Assembly: GCA_964423265.1 (NCBI GenBank)
Contig: CAYREF010000001.1
Span: 1 to 64,000, forward strand
DNA from: M55B165 sp964423265
Lineage (GTDB): Bacteria; Actinomycetota; Humimicrobiia; Humimicrobiales; Humimicrobiaceae
DNA: 64,000 nt
Direction of reading: 5' to 3'
Part shown: piece after piece, positions 43,246 through 52,183 of the stretch
Layout: each line of letters starts with the position of its first letter
Numbering within the stretch: the first letter of the stretch is position 1
Made by a program: the position numbers and the translations under genes
The notes under the pieces: generated by a model
What the model saw: the letters and a program-made list of their open reading frames with translations, nothing else
Database searches by the model: none
What the model was told of the DNA's origin: nothing

Positions 43246-44604
43246 ATGAAAGATTTACGGAAACTTTTTGGTACAGACGGCATAAGGGGCATTGCAAATA
43301 AGGAATTAACTGCAGAGCTTGCATTAAATGTAGGGCATGCAGGGGCTAAGTATCTTGTTGAGGGCAAGGAAAAGGGTAGGATAATTGTGGGAAAAGATCC
43401 CAGGCCTTCCGGTGACTTTATTGAACATGCCCTTATTGCAGGGATACTGTCAAGTGGCCAGGATGTTTTAAAGGCAGGTACTATCAGTACTCCTGCCGTG
43501 GCTTTGCTTACTAAAATACTGAATCTGGAAGGTGGAGTGGTTATATCTGCATCCCATAATCCCCTAGATGATAATGGGATTAAATTTTTTGGCAAGGGAG
43601 GAAACAAGCTTAGGGATAAACAGGAAAAAGCCATAGAAGACTATATTGCAGATAAGGACTTTAAAAATAATTTTTGCCCTACTGGCACGGGAGTGGGAAG
43701 ATGCAGAGATTTGGAAGACGCAAAGGAAATTTACCTTGATTATTTGCTAAAGAATATAAAGTTAAACCTCGAAGGCTGTCAGGTTGTCCTTGATTGTGCA
43801 AACGGTGCTTTAAGCGCTATTGCCCCGGAAGCTTTTTCCAGGCTGGGAGCAAGAGTCAAAAGTTTTAACACTGACCTGGAAGGGGAAAATATTAATAGGG
43901 GTTGTGGGTCTACTTATCCTGAAGTATTAAAGAAGCTGGTGCTTGATAATAAAGCTGATTTCGGCTTTTCTTTTGACGGTGATGGCGACAGGGTAATTAT
44001 TTGTGACAGGAAAGGCCGGATACTGGATGGAGACAATATAATTGCCTTTTGTGCTGTAAACATGGCAAAGGTAGGGAGATTAAAGAATAATGCGGTAGTT
44101 ACTACAGTTATGGCTAATATGGGTTTTGATAAAGCTATGGAAGAAAAAAACATTAAGGTATTTAAAACCAGTGTAGGGGATAGGTATGTCCTGGAGAAGA
44201 TGAATGAGATCGGGGCTGTATTTGGAGGAGAGCAATCAGGGCATATAATATTTAAGGAGATTAGCCCCACAGGTGACGGCCTTGTAAGTGCATTGCAGTT
44301 TTTAAAAACATTAGTTTCAACAGATTACAACCCGGATGATATCTATAATATAATTATAAGGTATCCTCAGGTGTTAAAGAATGTAAAGGTGAAAAATAAA
44401 AAGGAAATTGCAGACAGCAGCTATTTGGTGGAAAAGGTAACGGCTATGAAAAAAAGATTGGGGAATGATGGAAGGATAGTGGTTAGGCCTTCAGGTACTG
44501 AACCGGTTATAAGGGTTATGATAGAAGCCAAAACCATAGAAGAAGCAAACAGGGTGGCTGATATGATGTCATCTTATATTGTTGATTACAATAAGGGAAA
44601 ATAA
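43246..44604 (+). CDS. glmM: Phosphoglucosamine mutase
   Basis: 452 residues; converts glucosamine-6-P to glucosamine-1-P for UDP-GlcNAc. The start KLFGTDGIRGIAN is typical. The phosphoserine loop SASHNP is at 101-106 (Ser103), the metal loop DGDGDR near 245-250, and the phosphate-binding RPSGTEPVIRVM near the end. glmS, which makes its substrate, follows 16 bp later. Confidence 0.96.
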   Translation: MKDLRKLFGTDGIRGIANKELTAELALNVGHAGAKYLVEGKEKGRIIVGKDPRPSGDFIEHALIAGILSSGQDVLKAGTISTPAVALLTKILNLEGGVVISASHNPLDDNGIKFFGKGGNKLRDKQEKAIEDYIADKDFKNNFCPTGTGVGRCRDLEDAKEIYLDYLLKNIKLNLEGCQVVLDCANGALSAIAPEAFSRLGARVKSFNTDLEGENINRGCGSTYPEVLKKLVLDNKADFGFSFDGDGDRVIICDRKGRILDGDNIIAFCAVNMAKVGRLKNNAVVTTVMANMGFDKAMEEKNIKVFKTSVGDRYVLEKMNEIGAVFGGEQSGHIIFKEISPTGDGLVSALQFLKTLVSTDYNPDDIYNIIIRYPQVLKNVKVKNKKEIADSSYLVEKVTAMKKRLGNDGRIVVRPSGTEPVIRVMIEAKTIEEANRVADMMSSYIVDYNKGK

Positions 44605-44620
44605 GGGATGGGAGGATTTG

Positions 44621-46456
44621 ATGTGCGGTATTGTAGCCTATGTTGGCAGCAGGAATTGTAAGAGGATATTAATAAATGGCTTAAAAAGGCTTGAATATAG
44701 GGGTTATGACTCGGCGGGTATAGGAATTATAGCCAACAGTTCAGGAGCATATAAGGTAACAATTGTAAAAGAAGCCGGTAAGATAAAAGAGCTTGAGGAA
44801 GAATTAAAGAATATAAGCACAGATGGACATTGTGGCATTGGCCACACAAGATGGGCAACCCATGGCGAGCCTACCAGGGCTAATGCACATCCCCACAAGG
44901 ATTGCAGCGGCAGTATAGCAGTGGCTCATAATGGAATTATTGAAAATTACCAGGAAATAAAGAAGGAGCTGGAGGAAAAGGGCCATAAATTTTTATCCCA
45001 AACAGATACTGAAGTCCTTCCCCATCTTTTAGAAGAATACAATAGCGGCGACTTGATGATAGCGATGCAGAAATTAATGAAGAAAATAAAAGGATCCGGG
45101 GCTATTGTAGCCGTATCATCAGAAAAACCGGATGAGATTGTTGGAGCAAGGCTGGCTAGTCCCCTGATTGTGGGCGTCTCTAAGAATGGCAATTTCCTTG
45201 CTTCTGATATGCCAGCTGTTTTGGAGCATACCAGGAATTTTATGGTATTAAATGATTATGAGACAGTAAGGTTAAAAAAAGATTCAGTAAATATTTATGA
45301 TAAAGAGGGCAAGTTGGTTGAAAGGGAAACCTTTAAAGTCAACTGGAGCATAGCCAATGCTGAAAAGGCTGGCTATCCTGATTTTATGCTTAAAGAAATA
45401 TATGAACAACCCCATGGGGTAAAAGAGACCATGAGGGGCAGGCTTATAGATGGTAAATTGAACTTTGATGAACTGAACTTAAGTGAAAAGAAAATAAAGG
45501 ATTTAAAGAAAATACAGATTATAGCCTGTGGTACTTCCTACCATGCAGCATTAACAGGAAAGCAGATTATAGAGAGGTGGGCTAAAATCTCTGTGGAAGT
45601 TGACTATAGTTCAGAATATAGATACAGGGATCCTATTGTGGAAGATAACTGCCTGTTTGTTGCAATTACCCAGTCAGGGGAAACTATTGACACCCTTGCT
45701 GCAATCCGGGAATCAAGGTCTAAAGGAGCTAAGGTAGTTGCAATTACCAATATAGTGGGGAGTACGGTAGCCAGGGAATCTGATTCTGTAATTTATACCC
45801 ATGCTGGGCCAGAAATAGGTGTTTGTGCCACTAAGACATTTACTGCCCAAATTGTGGTTATGTATCTCATGGCTCTTTATTTTGCTAGGGTAAAGGGAAC
45901 CATAGATGATGATTTTTATGAAAAGGTAATTGAAGAGCTTGAATTTCTGCCTAATAAAATCCAGGATATACTAAACAGGGAAGATCAGATTAAAAAAATA
46001 TCCGACCAGACCTATAAACATTCTTGTTTCTTATTTCTCGGCAGGATTTATGGATTGCCCATGGCTCTGGAAGGAGCCTTAAAATTAAAAGAAATAAGCT
46101 ATATCCATGCTGAAGGTTACCCGGCAGGGGAAATGAAACATGGGCCTATAGCATTAACCGATAAAAGAACAGTGGTAGTTGGTATCATGCCCAATGATTA
46201 TGTCTACGAAAAGCTGCTTAGCAATATACAGGAAGCAAAGGCAAGAAAGGCTACCCTTTTTTCAATAGTCACTAAAGGTAATACACAGGTTAGTAAATAT
46301 GTAGATTATTCTTTTGAGATACCAAAAACTTTAGAGGAATTATCAGGAATATTGTCTGTAATACCATTACAGCTTTATGCATACTATATTGCCAAAAATT
46401 TAAACCGTGATGTTGACCAGCCAAGGAATTTAGCAAAAAGTGTTACCGTGGAGTAG
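44621..46456 (+). CDS. glmS: Glutamine-fructose-6-phosphate aminotransferase (isomerizing)
   Basis: 611 residues from ATG 44621, which gives MCGIVAYVG with the nucleophile Cys2 exposed after Met removal; GGGAGG is upstream. The class II glutaminase domain (1-220) has RLEYRGYDSAGI and HTRWATHGEP. Two SIS domains follow (about 285-600) with CGTSYHAALTGK, TQSGETIDTL and the final DQPRNLAKSVTVE. No glmS ribozyme-like sequence is seen in the 16 bases before it. First step of hexosamine synthesis. Confidence 0.96.
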   Translation: MCGIVAYVGSRNCKRILINGLKRLEYRGYDSAGIGIIANSSGAYKVTIVKEAGKIKELEEELKNISTDGHCGIGHTRWATHGEPTRANAHPHKDCSGSIAVAHNGIIENYQEIKKELEEKGHKFLSQTDTEVLPHLLEEYNSGDLMIAMQKLMKKIKGSGAIVAVSSEKPDEIVGARLASPLIVGVSKNGNFLASDMPAVLEHTRNFMVLNDYETVRLKKDSVNIYDKEGKLVERETFKVNWSIANAEKAGYPDFMLKEIYEQPHGVKETMRGRLIDGKLNFDELNLSEKKIKDLKKIQIIACGTSYHAALTGKQIIERWAKISVEVDYSSEYRYRDPIVEDNCLFVAITQSGETIDTLAAIRESRSKGAKVVAITNIVGSTVARESDSVIYTHAGPEIGVCATKTFTAQIVVMYLMALYFARVKGTIDDDFYEKVIEELEFLPNKIQDILNREDQIKKISDQTYKHSCFLFLGRIYGLPMALEGALKLKEISYIHAEGYPAGEMKHGPIALTDKRTVVVGIMPNDYVYEKLLSNIQEAKARKATLFSIVTKGNTQVSKYVDYSFEIPKTLEELSGILSVIPLQLYAYYIAKNLNRDVDQPRNLAKSVTVE

Positions 46457-46458
46457 TA

Positions 46459-46842
46459 TTGTCTATTTACATGGCAGGAGTAGATATAATTGAGGTTGAA
46501 AGGATAAGAAAGGCAGCTAACAATTCAGAAGCTTTTCTAAATAGGGTATTTACTCCAGATGAGCTAAAATACTGCCGGTCCAAAGGTAAGCAAATGTATC
46601 CAAGTCTAGCCTCACGTTTTGCGGCAAAAGAAGCTGCGGCCAAATCAATGGGAAAAGGCTTTGGGAAAAATTTATCATTGAAAGAAATTGAAATCAAAAA
46701 CAAGGATGACGGTTCCCCCTATATTGTTTTACACGAACGGGCTAAAGAAATTGCAGAGAAGCTAGGTATAAAGGAAGTAAAGTTATCCCTTTCTGCTACC
46801 AATGAGTATGCAGTTGCTTTTTCGGTTTCAATTAAAGCTTAA
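46459..46842 (+). CDS. acpS: Holo-[acyl-carrier-protein] synthase
   Basis: 127 residues; transfers 4-prime-phosphopantetheine to ACP. Magnesium-binding Asp lies in GVDIIEVERI and Glu in RFAAKEAAAKSMG. TTG 46459 is preferred because GGAG sits 5 nt upstream; ATG 46471 is the alternative. Two bases separate it from glmS. It ends in SATNEYAVAFSVSI. Confidence 0.93.
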   Translation: MSIYMAGVDIIEVERIRKAANNSEAFLNRVFTPDELKYCRSKGKQMYPSLASRFAAKEAAAKSMGKGFGKNLSLKEIEIKNKDDGSPYIVLHERAKEIAEKLGIKEVKLSLSATNEYAVAFSVSIKA

Positions 46843-46859
46843 TTATAGCGGCTCTTTTT

Positions 46860-46868
46860 TGCTATAAT
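46860..46868 (+). promoter_or_regulatory. Extended -10 promoter element before nnr
   Basis: TGCTATAAT (46860-46868), an extended -10 with perfect TATAAT, 33 bp upstream of the nnr start. The -35 region is weak. It also forms the right arm of a TTATAGC/GCTATAA hairpin just after acpS, with no following T-run. Confidence 0.55.
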
Positions 46869-46900
46869 AGTTCTATCATGTAAATTGTAAGGAATATTAT

Positions 46901-48499
46901 ATGGGTTTAGAAAGAATACTTAGGGGAAGCAGGATAGCTGAAATTGATCGGAAATGCATAAATGGTGGTATAGATTCAAAATGGCTGATGAAGAATGCGG
47001 GGAATTGTGTTTCTAAAGAAATTAAAGGTGATTTAAAAAACAAAAAGGACGCAAATGGAATAATAATTTGTGGAGGTGGAAACAATGGCGGCGACGGGTT
47101 TGTTGCAGCCATTGATTTAATAAAAGCAGGCTTTGATATAAAAGTCTTCTATATTTCTCCCACAGAAAAATTTAGCAGTGATTCTTCATATTATTTTAAT
47201 AAGCTTTCCGCGCTTAAGGGATCTGATACTTTTTACTTAAATATGGAAAACCAGGAAGTGGAAGAAATTTTTGGCCAGCAGTTGGATTCCGCTTATTTTA
47301 TTGTGGATGCTATTTTCGGTACCGGCCTTCACGGGAAAGAAATTTATGGACAAGCAAAAACTATAATAAATAGGATTAATCAGGCAAAGTCTAATAAAGG
47401 CAAGCTAATGTACTCAGTAGATATACCATCAGGTATAGATTCAGACAATGGCATGGTTTTAGGAACTGCGGTAAGGGCTGATAAGACAATTACATTTGGA
47501 TGCAAAAAATTGGGAATTGTTAATTTTCCGGGGGCTGAATATGCGGGAAAGATAAAAGTTGTGGATATAGGAATTCCCCCAAAGCACTTTAGCGGGTATG
47601 AAGATATTTTCAAAGTCCGGCTAGATTGGGTTTGTGAAAAAATACCTGAGCGCCAGTCCTGGACTTACAAGCATAAAGTAGGAAAACTTTTAGTTGTTGC
47701 CGGATCTATCGGGCTTAGTGGCGCTGCTTCTATGGCCTGCCTCTCTGCAATGAGGGCAGGAGCTGGGCTGGTAACCCTGGTATGCCCCTGGGAGCTAAAT
47801 AGTATCTTTGAACAAAAGTTAACAGAGGTTATGACGTATCCAGTAGACCAGACAGATGATGTTAGCATTCATTATGGAAGCCTGGAAAAAATTATAGATT
47901 TGAGTTCAAATTTTGATGCTCTGGCCATCGGTCCCGGCATATCCAAGAATTTAAGCACATTGCGTCTGGTAAGAGAAATACTTAAGGAGGTAAAAAAACC
48001 TACAGTACTTGATGCAGATGGCCTGGCAGCCCTGTACAGCCTTAGAGAAGCAGACCAGGATCAAAACTTTGACTTGTCCCATGTAATAATTACCCCCCAT
48101 GCAGGCGAGCTATCAGTAATACTGGGCAGGGATAAAATTAGCTTGGACCAGAGATATGATGTAAATGTAGGGGTGGCAAGGCAATTTAACCTGGTGTCAG
48201 TTTTAAAGGGGGCCAGGACCCTGATTTCAGAACCAGATGGAACTACTTTTATAAATAATACCGGGGATTGGGCACTGGCGACAGCCGGAACCGGCGATAT
48301 ACTAACTGGTATTATTGGGTCTTTACTTTCCCAGGGAATGGATAAGTTCGAGGGGGCTGCTTGCGGAGTTTTTATCCATGGGATGGCTTCGGACATTGTT
48401 TCCAAAAATACCAGCAAAACTTCCATGATAGCTACCGACTTGCTGGAAGGGATTAAAAAAACTTTTTTAAAAATAGAAAGAATAAAATACAAGGAGTGA
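46901..48499 (+). CDS. nnr: Bifunctional NAD(P)H-hydrate repair enzyme (epimerase + dehydratase)
   Basis: 532 residues. The N-terminal YjeF domain (about 1-215) has CGGGNNGGDGFVAAIDLIK and SVDIPSGIDSDNG. The C-terminal ribokinase-like ADP/ATP-dependent dehydratase (about 235-525) has ALAIGPGI, LDADGLAAL, ITPHAGELSVILG and the GTGDILTGIIGSLL anion hole. It repairs damaged NADHX and NADPHX. It sits between acpS and alr, the common actinobacterial order. Confidence 0.95.
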   Translation: MGLERILRGSRIAEIDRKCINGGIDSKWLMKNAGNCVSKEIKGDLKNKKDANGIIICGGGNNGGDGFVAAIDLIKAGFDIKVFYISPTEKFSSDSSYYFNKLSALKGSDTFYLNMENQEVEEIFGQQLDSAYFIVDAIFGTGLHGKEIYGQAKTIINRINQAKSNKGKLMYSVDIPSGIDSDNGMVLGTAVRADKTITFGCKKLGIVNFPGAEYAGKIKVVDIGIPPKHFSGYEDIFKVRLDWVCEKIPERQSWTYKHKVGKLLVVAGSIGLSGAASMACLSAMRAGAGLVTLVCPWELNSIFEQKLTEVMTYPVDQTDDVSIHYGSLEKIIDLSSNFDALAIGPGISKNLSTLRLVREILKEVKKPTVLDADGLAALYSLREADQDQNFDLSHVIITPHAGELSVILGRDKISLDQRYDVNVGVARQFNLVSVLKGARTLISEPDGTTFINNTGDWALATAGTGDILTGIIGSLLSQGMDKFEGAACGVFIHGMASDIVSKNTSKTSMIATDLLEGIKKTFLKIERIKYKE

Positions 48500-48502
48500 C
48501 TT

Positions 48503-48958
48503 ATGGCAGAATTAGTGGCAAAAGACGTTATGAACACAAATGTTATAACTATAGGCAAGGATATATCCATAAAAGAGTTATCTGATCTCCTTTTAGATAA
48601 TAATATTAGCGGGGTACCTGTGCTGGATGAACAGGGGAACATGATAGGCATTGTTACTGAGGGGGATATTATTGTCCAGGATACGGATCTTCATTTCCCC
48701 AGGTACTTTAAACTTCTAGATAGCATAATATACCTAGAGAGCCTTTCCAAATTTAAAAAAAGCCTAAAAAAGCATCTTGCAACCAAAGTTGAAGATATAA
48801 TGACAGAAGAAGTTATAACAGTTACAGAAACCACTCCTGTAAATGAAATAGCCAACTTGATGACTGAAAAAAATATTAACAGGGTACCGGTGGTGGACGA
48901 GGATAAAAAGTTGGTGGGCATTATTACCAGGTCAGATATAGTAAAATCAATGATATAA
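48503..48958 (+). CDS. CBS-domain pair protein
   Basis: 151 residues made of two CBS motifs (about 5-60 and 90-150), each with the GVPVLDEQGNMIGIVTEGDI or RVPVVDEDKKLVGIITRSDI pattern. Such pairs bind adenine nucleotides and often regulate partner enzymes. The intervening loop (61-88) is charged. It lies between nnr and alr with 3 and 11 bp gaps, so it is probably co-expressed with them. The partner is unknown. Confidence 0.9.
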   Translation: MAELVAKDVMNTNVITIGKDISIKELSDLLLDNNISGVPVLDEQGNMIGIVTEGDIIVQDTDLHFPRYFKLLDSIIYLESLSKFKKSLKKHLATKVEDIMTEEVITVTETTPVNEIANLMTEKNINRVPVVDEDKKLVGIITRSDIVKSMI

Positions 48959-48969
48959 AAGTTAGTTAT

Positions 48970-50118
48970 ATGCTAGGCAGTAACAAAATAGGGAAAAGAT
49001 TTACCTGGATTGAAATTAATTTAGAAAACCTCAGCTATAATTTATCCCAGTTTAAATTGCTTCTGAAAAACAAGGATACCAAAATAATGGCTGTGGTAAA
49101 AGCCAATGCTTATGGGCATGGAGCGGTAGAAATATCAAAAAGGGCCCTAAAGGATGGGGCATATTGCCTGGGAGTAGCATTGGTAGAAGAAGGAGTTGAG
49201 CTAAGAAAAGCAGGGATCGGGGCTCCCATCTGTATTTTGGGAGAAATCCCAGGTCCAGCCATAAAGGATGCGGTAAAATATGATTTGGCTCCTTCCATAA
49301 GCTCAGCCAGGAAAGCAAAGACCATATCAAAGATATCAAAATCTTTAGGCAAAACAGCTAATTGCCATATAAACATCGATACAGGAATGAATAGGCTGGG
49401 AATTAATTTCAGGGATTGTGCAAGGCAGATAAAGAAAATACTGGAACTGGATTATATAAGTATTGAAGGGATATTTACCCATTTTTCCTGTGCCAGCGAA
49501 AAAGGGGATAGGTTTACGGAAATCCAGTGGAAAAGGTTTTGGGAAGTACTTAAAGAAATACGGGAATTAAAGAAGGAGATAAAATTTTTCCACTGTTGTA
49601 ATAGTGCTGCATTTCTAAAGTATAGAAAAATGGAGATGTACATGGTAAGGCTGGGGATTGCAATTTATGGCCTTAACCCTTTTAGCGGTTCTAGCTCGAA
49701 ATTGGATTTGAAGCCGGTATTAAGCTTAAAATCTAGGATAACTTTTATAAAAAAAGTGGCTCCAGGGGAAGGTATCTCTTATTGTTCAACTTTTAAAACT
49801 AAAAGGGAGAGCATAATTGCAACTATTCCCATAGGTTACGCGGATGGATATAGCAGAATACTTTCCAATAAGGCAAGTGCAATAATTAACGGCCAATTTG
49901 CTCCGCTGGTGGGAAATATTACCATGGACCAGATTATGATAGATTTAACAGATATAGAAGGGGCAGACCGCATCAAGGCCGGTCATGAAGTCATATTGCT
50001 TGGCAGCAGCGGGGATAAAAGAATTAGCGCTGAAAATCTGGCAGAGTTAGCGGGAACCATAAATTACGAAATTGTATGCAATTTTCGTTCAAGAATCCCC
50101 AGAATTTTTATAAATTAA
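48970..50118 (+). CDS. alr: Alanine racemase
   Basis: 382 residues. The PLP lysine is in AVVKANAYGHGA (Lys44). FTHFSCASEKGD and MVRLGIAIYGLNP are in the barrel. GISYCSTF in the C-terminal beta domain holds the second catalytic Tyr region, and GNITMDQIMIDLT follows. It supplies D-Ala for peptidoglycan. The window thus has two fold-type III racemases, 6.7 kb apart. Confidence 0.95.
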   Translation: MLGSNKIGKRFTWIEINLENLSYNLSQFKLLLKNKDTKIMAVVKANAYGHGAVEISKRALKDGAYCLGVALVEEGVELRKAGIGAPICILGEIPGPAIKDAVKYDLAPSISSARKAKTISKISKSLGKTANCHINIDTGMNRLGINFRDCARQIKKILELDYISIEGIFTHFSCASEKGDRFTEIQWKRFWEVLKEIRELKKEIKFFHCCNSAAFLKYRKMEMYMVRLGIAIYGLNPFSGSSSKLDLKPVLSLKSRITFIKKVAPGEGISYCSTFKTKRESIIATIPIGYADGYSRILSNKASAIINGQFAPLVGNITMDQIMIDLTDIEGADRIKAGHEVILLGSSGDKRISAENLAELAGTINYEIVCNFRSRIPRIFIN

Positions 50119-50133
50119 ACATGAGAGGCAATA

Positions 50134-50721
50134 ATGAAAGTAATAGGATTTAATGGAAGTCCCAGAGAAAATGGTAACACCCGAATAGCAATAAATACAG
50201 TTTTCAGGCAGTTGGAGAAAAACAATATAGAAACTGAAATAATAAATATGGGCGGGCATAACATAAAAGCTTGTACAGGATGTTTAAAGTGCATAAAGAT
50301 GGGTACTGGATATTGTGCACTTGATGATGATAAATTAAACGTCTGGCTTAAAAAAGTTTATAGTGCTGATGGAATTATAATTGGCTCCCCTGTTTATTTT
50401 GCTTCAATGACTTCTCAAACTAAAGCATTAGTGGACAGGCTGGGCTATTGCGCGCGGGTGGGCGGCTTTCTGTTAAAGGGAAAGGTGTGCTGCAGCGTAG
50501 CTGTTGTCAGGAGGCAGGGTGCTGTTTGTGTCCTGAATCAGATAAACAATATGTTTCTTGCAAACCAGACTGTAGTGCCTTCATCAAGCTCATGGAATTT
50601 TGCTGTAGGGAGACACCCGGGCGAGGTTAGAAAAGATGAAGAAGGAATGGAAACATTAAAAGTTTTAGGTGAAAATATGGCTTGGTTATTACAAAAAGTA
50701 GGAAAAAATGAAGAAGTCTGA
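50134..50721 (+). CDS. NADPH-dependent FMN reductase / iron-sulfur flavoprotein-like
   Basis: 195 residues; flavodoxin-like fold. VIGFNGSPRENGNT (3-16) binds FMN phosphate. CTGCLKC (about 47-53) is followed later by a Cys in GYCALDDD, as in the compact cysteine cluster of archaeal-type iron-sulfur flavoproteins. GSPVYFASMTSQTKALVDR is the second flavin contact. Function is likely electron transfer or quinone reduction in an anaerobe. Confidence 0.88.
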   Translation: MKVIGFNGSPRENGNTRIAINTVFRQLEKNNIETEIINMGGHNIKACTGCLKCIKMGTGYCALDDDKLNVWLKKVYSADGIIIGSPVYFASMTSQTKALVDRLGYCARVGGFLLKGKVCCSVAVVRRQGAVCVLNQINNMFLANQTVVPSSSSWNFAVGRHPGEVRKDEEGMETLKVLGENMAWLLQKVGKNEEV

Positions 50722-51150
50722 AAAGTGAGTTATATTGCCCTTAACATTATTATTAATTATTTTTAGCATTGGCTGTACTAAAAATGTAATTATCTTGGAT
50801 GAAGAGCAAAAAGAAGAGGCCGCAAAAATTACAGAGGAAATGTTGATAGCCTTCAATGATGGAAATTACAAGAGTTTTCCAAGTATTTTTCAGGGCAGAT
50901 GAAAAATGCACTTCCAGAAGAGGAATTTGAGGAATCTTTTTCCGGGCCCCTTTATGAAAAAATAGGAAAGTATGAATCTTCTTCCAAACAATACCTGGAA
51001 GCTTATGAAGATGACGGCCTTATCTCTGTTTATTACAGGGCAAAATTTACTAAGGATGGTGTGTTGGTTACTGTTGTTTTTGATAATGAAGGTAATCAGG
51101 TAGCAGTAGATGGATTGTGGTTCGACTCTCCTAAATTAAGAAAACAATAA
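50708..51150 (+). pseudogene. Decayed DUF3887-type lipoprotein gene
   Basis: From ATG 50708 the frame reads MKKSEK, a TGA stop (50726-50728), then VILPLTLLLIIFSIGC, a lipoprotein signal with lipobox and Cys. It continues to about 50870 (ITEEMLIAFNDGNYK) and then slips frame. The intact text resumes as FSKYFSGQMKNALPEEEF in the frame of 50899-51150, which ends LWFDSPKLRKQ. One nonsense codon and one frameshift therefore break it. The start overlaps the end of the FMN reductase gene. The intact family carries DUF3887 and is secreted. Confidence 0.8.
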
Positions 51151-51229
51151 AAATAATTTTTATAAAAATATTGAAACAGTATTTTGTAAATGCTAAAATT
51201 AGAGAAATTACTAAACTAAGGAGGTTTAG

Positions 51230-51517
51230 ATGGAGCCTAGTGATGCGGTAGGGTTAGGTATTGGTGCATTTGCCATTATTTGCTGGGTAGTATTTGCACT
51301 AATTGGCTTGTTTTTATTTATTGTTTGGATTATTGCTATAGTTGATTGTGCAAAAAGGAAAAAAGAAGAATTTCCTAGTGATGCAGAAAATGCTAAGACA
51401 ATATGGCTAGTTATTTTAATTGCCTCTTGGGCAGTAGGGTTAAGCTGGCTGGCAGCGATCTTGTATTATTTTATGGTTATGAAGAAAAAACCCAGAAATA
51501 AGATTGTAAAAAAATAA
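51230..51517 (+). CDS. Small two-helix membrane protein (PLDc_N-like)
   Basis: 95 residues with AAGGAGG 7 nt before the ATG. Two hydrophobic segments (about 8-40 and 56-82) are separated by a charged loop KRKKEEFPSDAENAK and end in a basic tail. The VWIIAIVDCAKR ... WLVILIASWAVG pattern resembles the phospholipase-D N-terminal membrane domain family. Function is unknown. A strong hairpin terminator follows. Confidence 0.75.
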   Translation: MEPSDAVGLGIGAFAIICWVVFALIGLFLFIVWIIAIVDCAKRKKEEFPSDAENAKTIWLVILIASWAVGLSWLAAILYYFMVMKKKPRNKIVKK

Positions 51518-51526
51518 AAGGTAGAA

Positions 51527-51560
51527 ATTAAAGCCTCTTTCAAAGAGGCTTTAATTTTTC
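51527..51560. terminator. Bidirectional intrinsic terminator
   Basis: ATTAAAGCCTCTTT (51527-51540) and AAAGAGGCTTTAAT (51542-51555) are near-perfect inverted arms followed by TTTTTC on the plus strand and preceded by A-rich sequence on the other. It serves the plus gene ending at 51517 and the minus gene ending at 51565. Confidence 0.88.
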
Positions 51561-51564
51561 TTCT

Positions 51565-51765
51565 CTAATCTTCCCCCAGCTTACTGGTAGCAAAATCCTT
51601 AATTGCTTTGGCTGCATCGGGTGGAATTATATTTTTTGCCTGGAGTAAAGTGGTAATGTTTTTTAGGCCTATTCTTTTAATTATGTAGCCTGCGAATGCT
51701 CCCATAGCGGCTCCGCCAATAATAAACCATAGTATGTTTTTGTCAACTTCCTTTTCTTTGTCCAT
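51565..51765 (-). CDS. Small membrane-anchored protein, unknown function
   Basis: 66 residues: a charged N-terminus, one glycine-rich transmembrane segment (about 11-30, FIIGGAAMGAFAGYI) and a short soluble tail. GGAGG precedes its ATG on the minus strand. It is the last gene of the minus-strand unit with the ArsR regulator and the FAD/Fe-S oxidoreductase. I recognise no family. Confidence 0.6.
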   Translation of the reverse strand: MDKEKEVDKNILWFIIGGAAMGAFAGYIIKRIGLKNITTLLQAKNIIPPDAAKAIKDFATSKLGED

Positions 51766-51782
51766 CTTTCCTCCATAAAAAT

Positions 51783-52112
51783 TTATTTTTCAATTGACTT
51801 CTTTATTAATTTATTTTTATTGGCAAGTTCTTCCAATAAGACCTCGCCTATAAGGTCATAGGCTTTAATTATTTTTGGATTGGAAATAGAATAATAAACA
51901 TTATTTCCTTCTTTTTTTGTATTAACTACTGCCTTGGCCCTTAGCAGTGATAAGTGCTGGGACAGGTTAGCTTGAGGGATCCCGGTTTTCTTTACAAGAT
52001 CATTAACTTTTACTTCTCCCTCTCTTAGTGCATTTATGATTGCCTGTCTTCTGGGGTTTGAAATTGTCTTGCAAATGTCTGCATGCAAATTATAAAATTC
52101 ATTTTTTTTCAT
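51783..52112 (-). CDS. ArsR-family transcriptional regulator
   Basis: 109-residue winged-helix protein; KTGIPQANLSQHLSLLRAKAVV is the recognition helix region (about 40-61), and NTKKEGNNVYYSI the wing. There is no CVC metal motif and only one Cys (about 14), so it is not the arsenic sensor type. It lies between the large oxidoreductase gene and a small membrane protein, and may regulate them. An 18-bp palindrome upstream of the oxidoreductase is a candidate operator. Confidence 0.88.
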   Translation of the reverse strand: MKKNEFYNLHADICKTISNPRRQAIINALREGEVKVNDLVKKTGIPQANLSQHLSLLRAKAVVNTKKEGNNVYYSISNPKIIKAYDLIGEVLLEELANKNKLIKKSIEK

Positions 52113-52183
52113 TAAGATATCCCTTCTAACTGCTACTATGAATATTAAATGATAAGTACTATATAGTCAATTTAAAGAAATAT

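Noticed and set aside
44605..44620. glmS ribozyme
   Set aside because: Only 16 bases separate glmM and glmS, too few for the ribozyme.
46844..46868. Hairpin after acpS as a terminator
   Set aside because: No T-run follows the right arm; the arm contains an extended -10 element instead.
50726..50728. TGA read as Trp in the lipoprotein signal
   Set aside because: TGA ends several normal genes (adk, nnr, the FMN reductase), and this gene has a second lesion.
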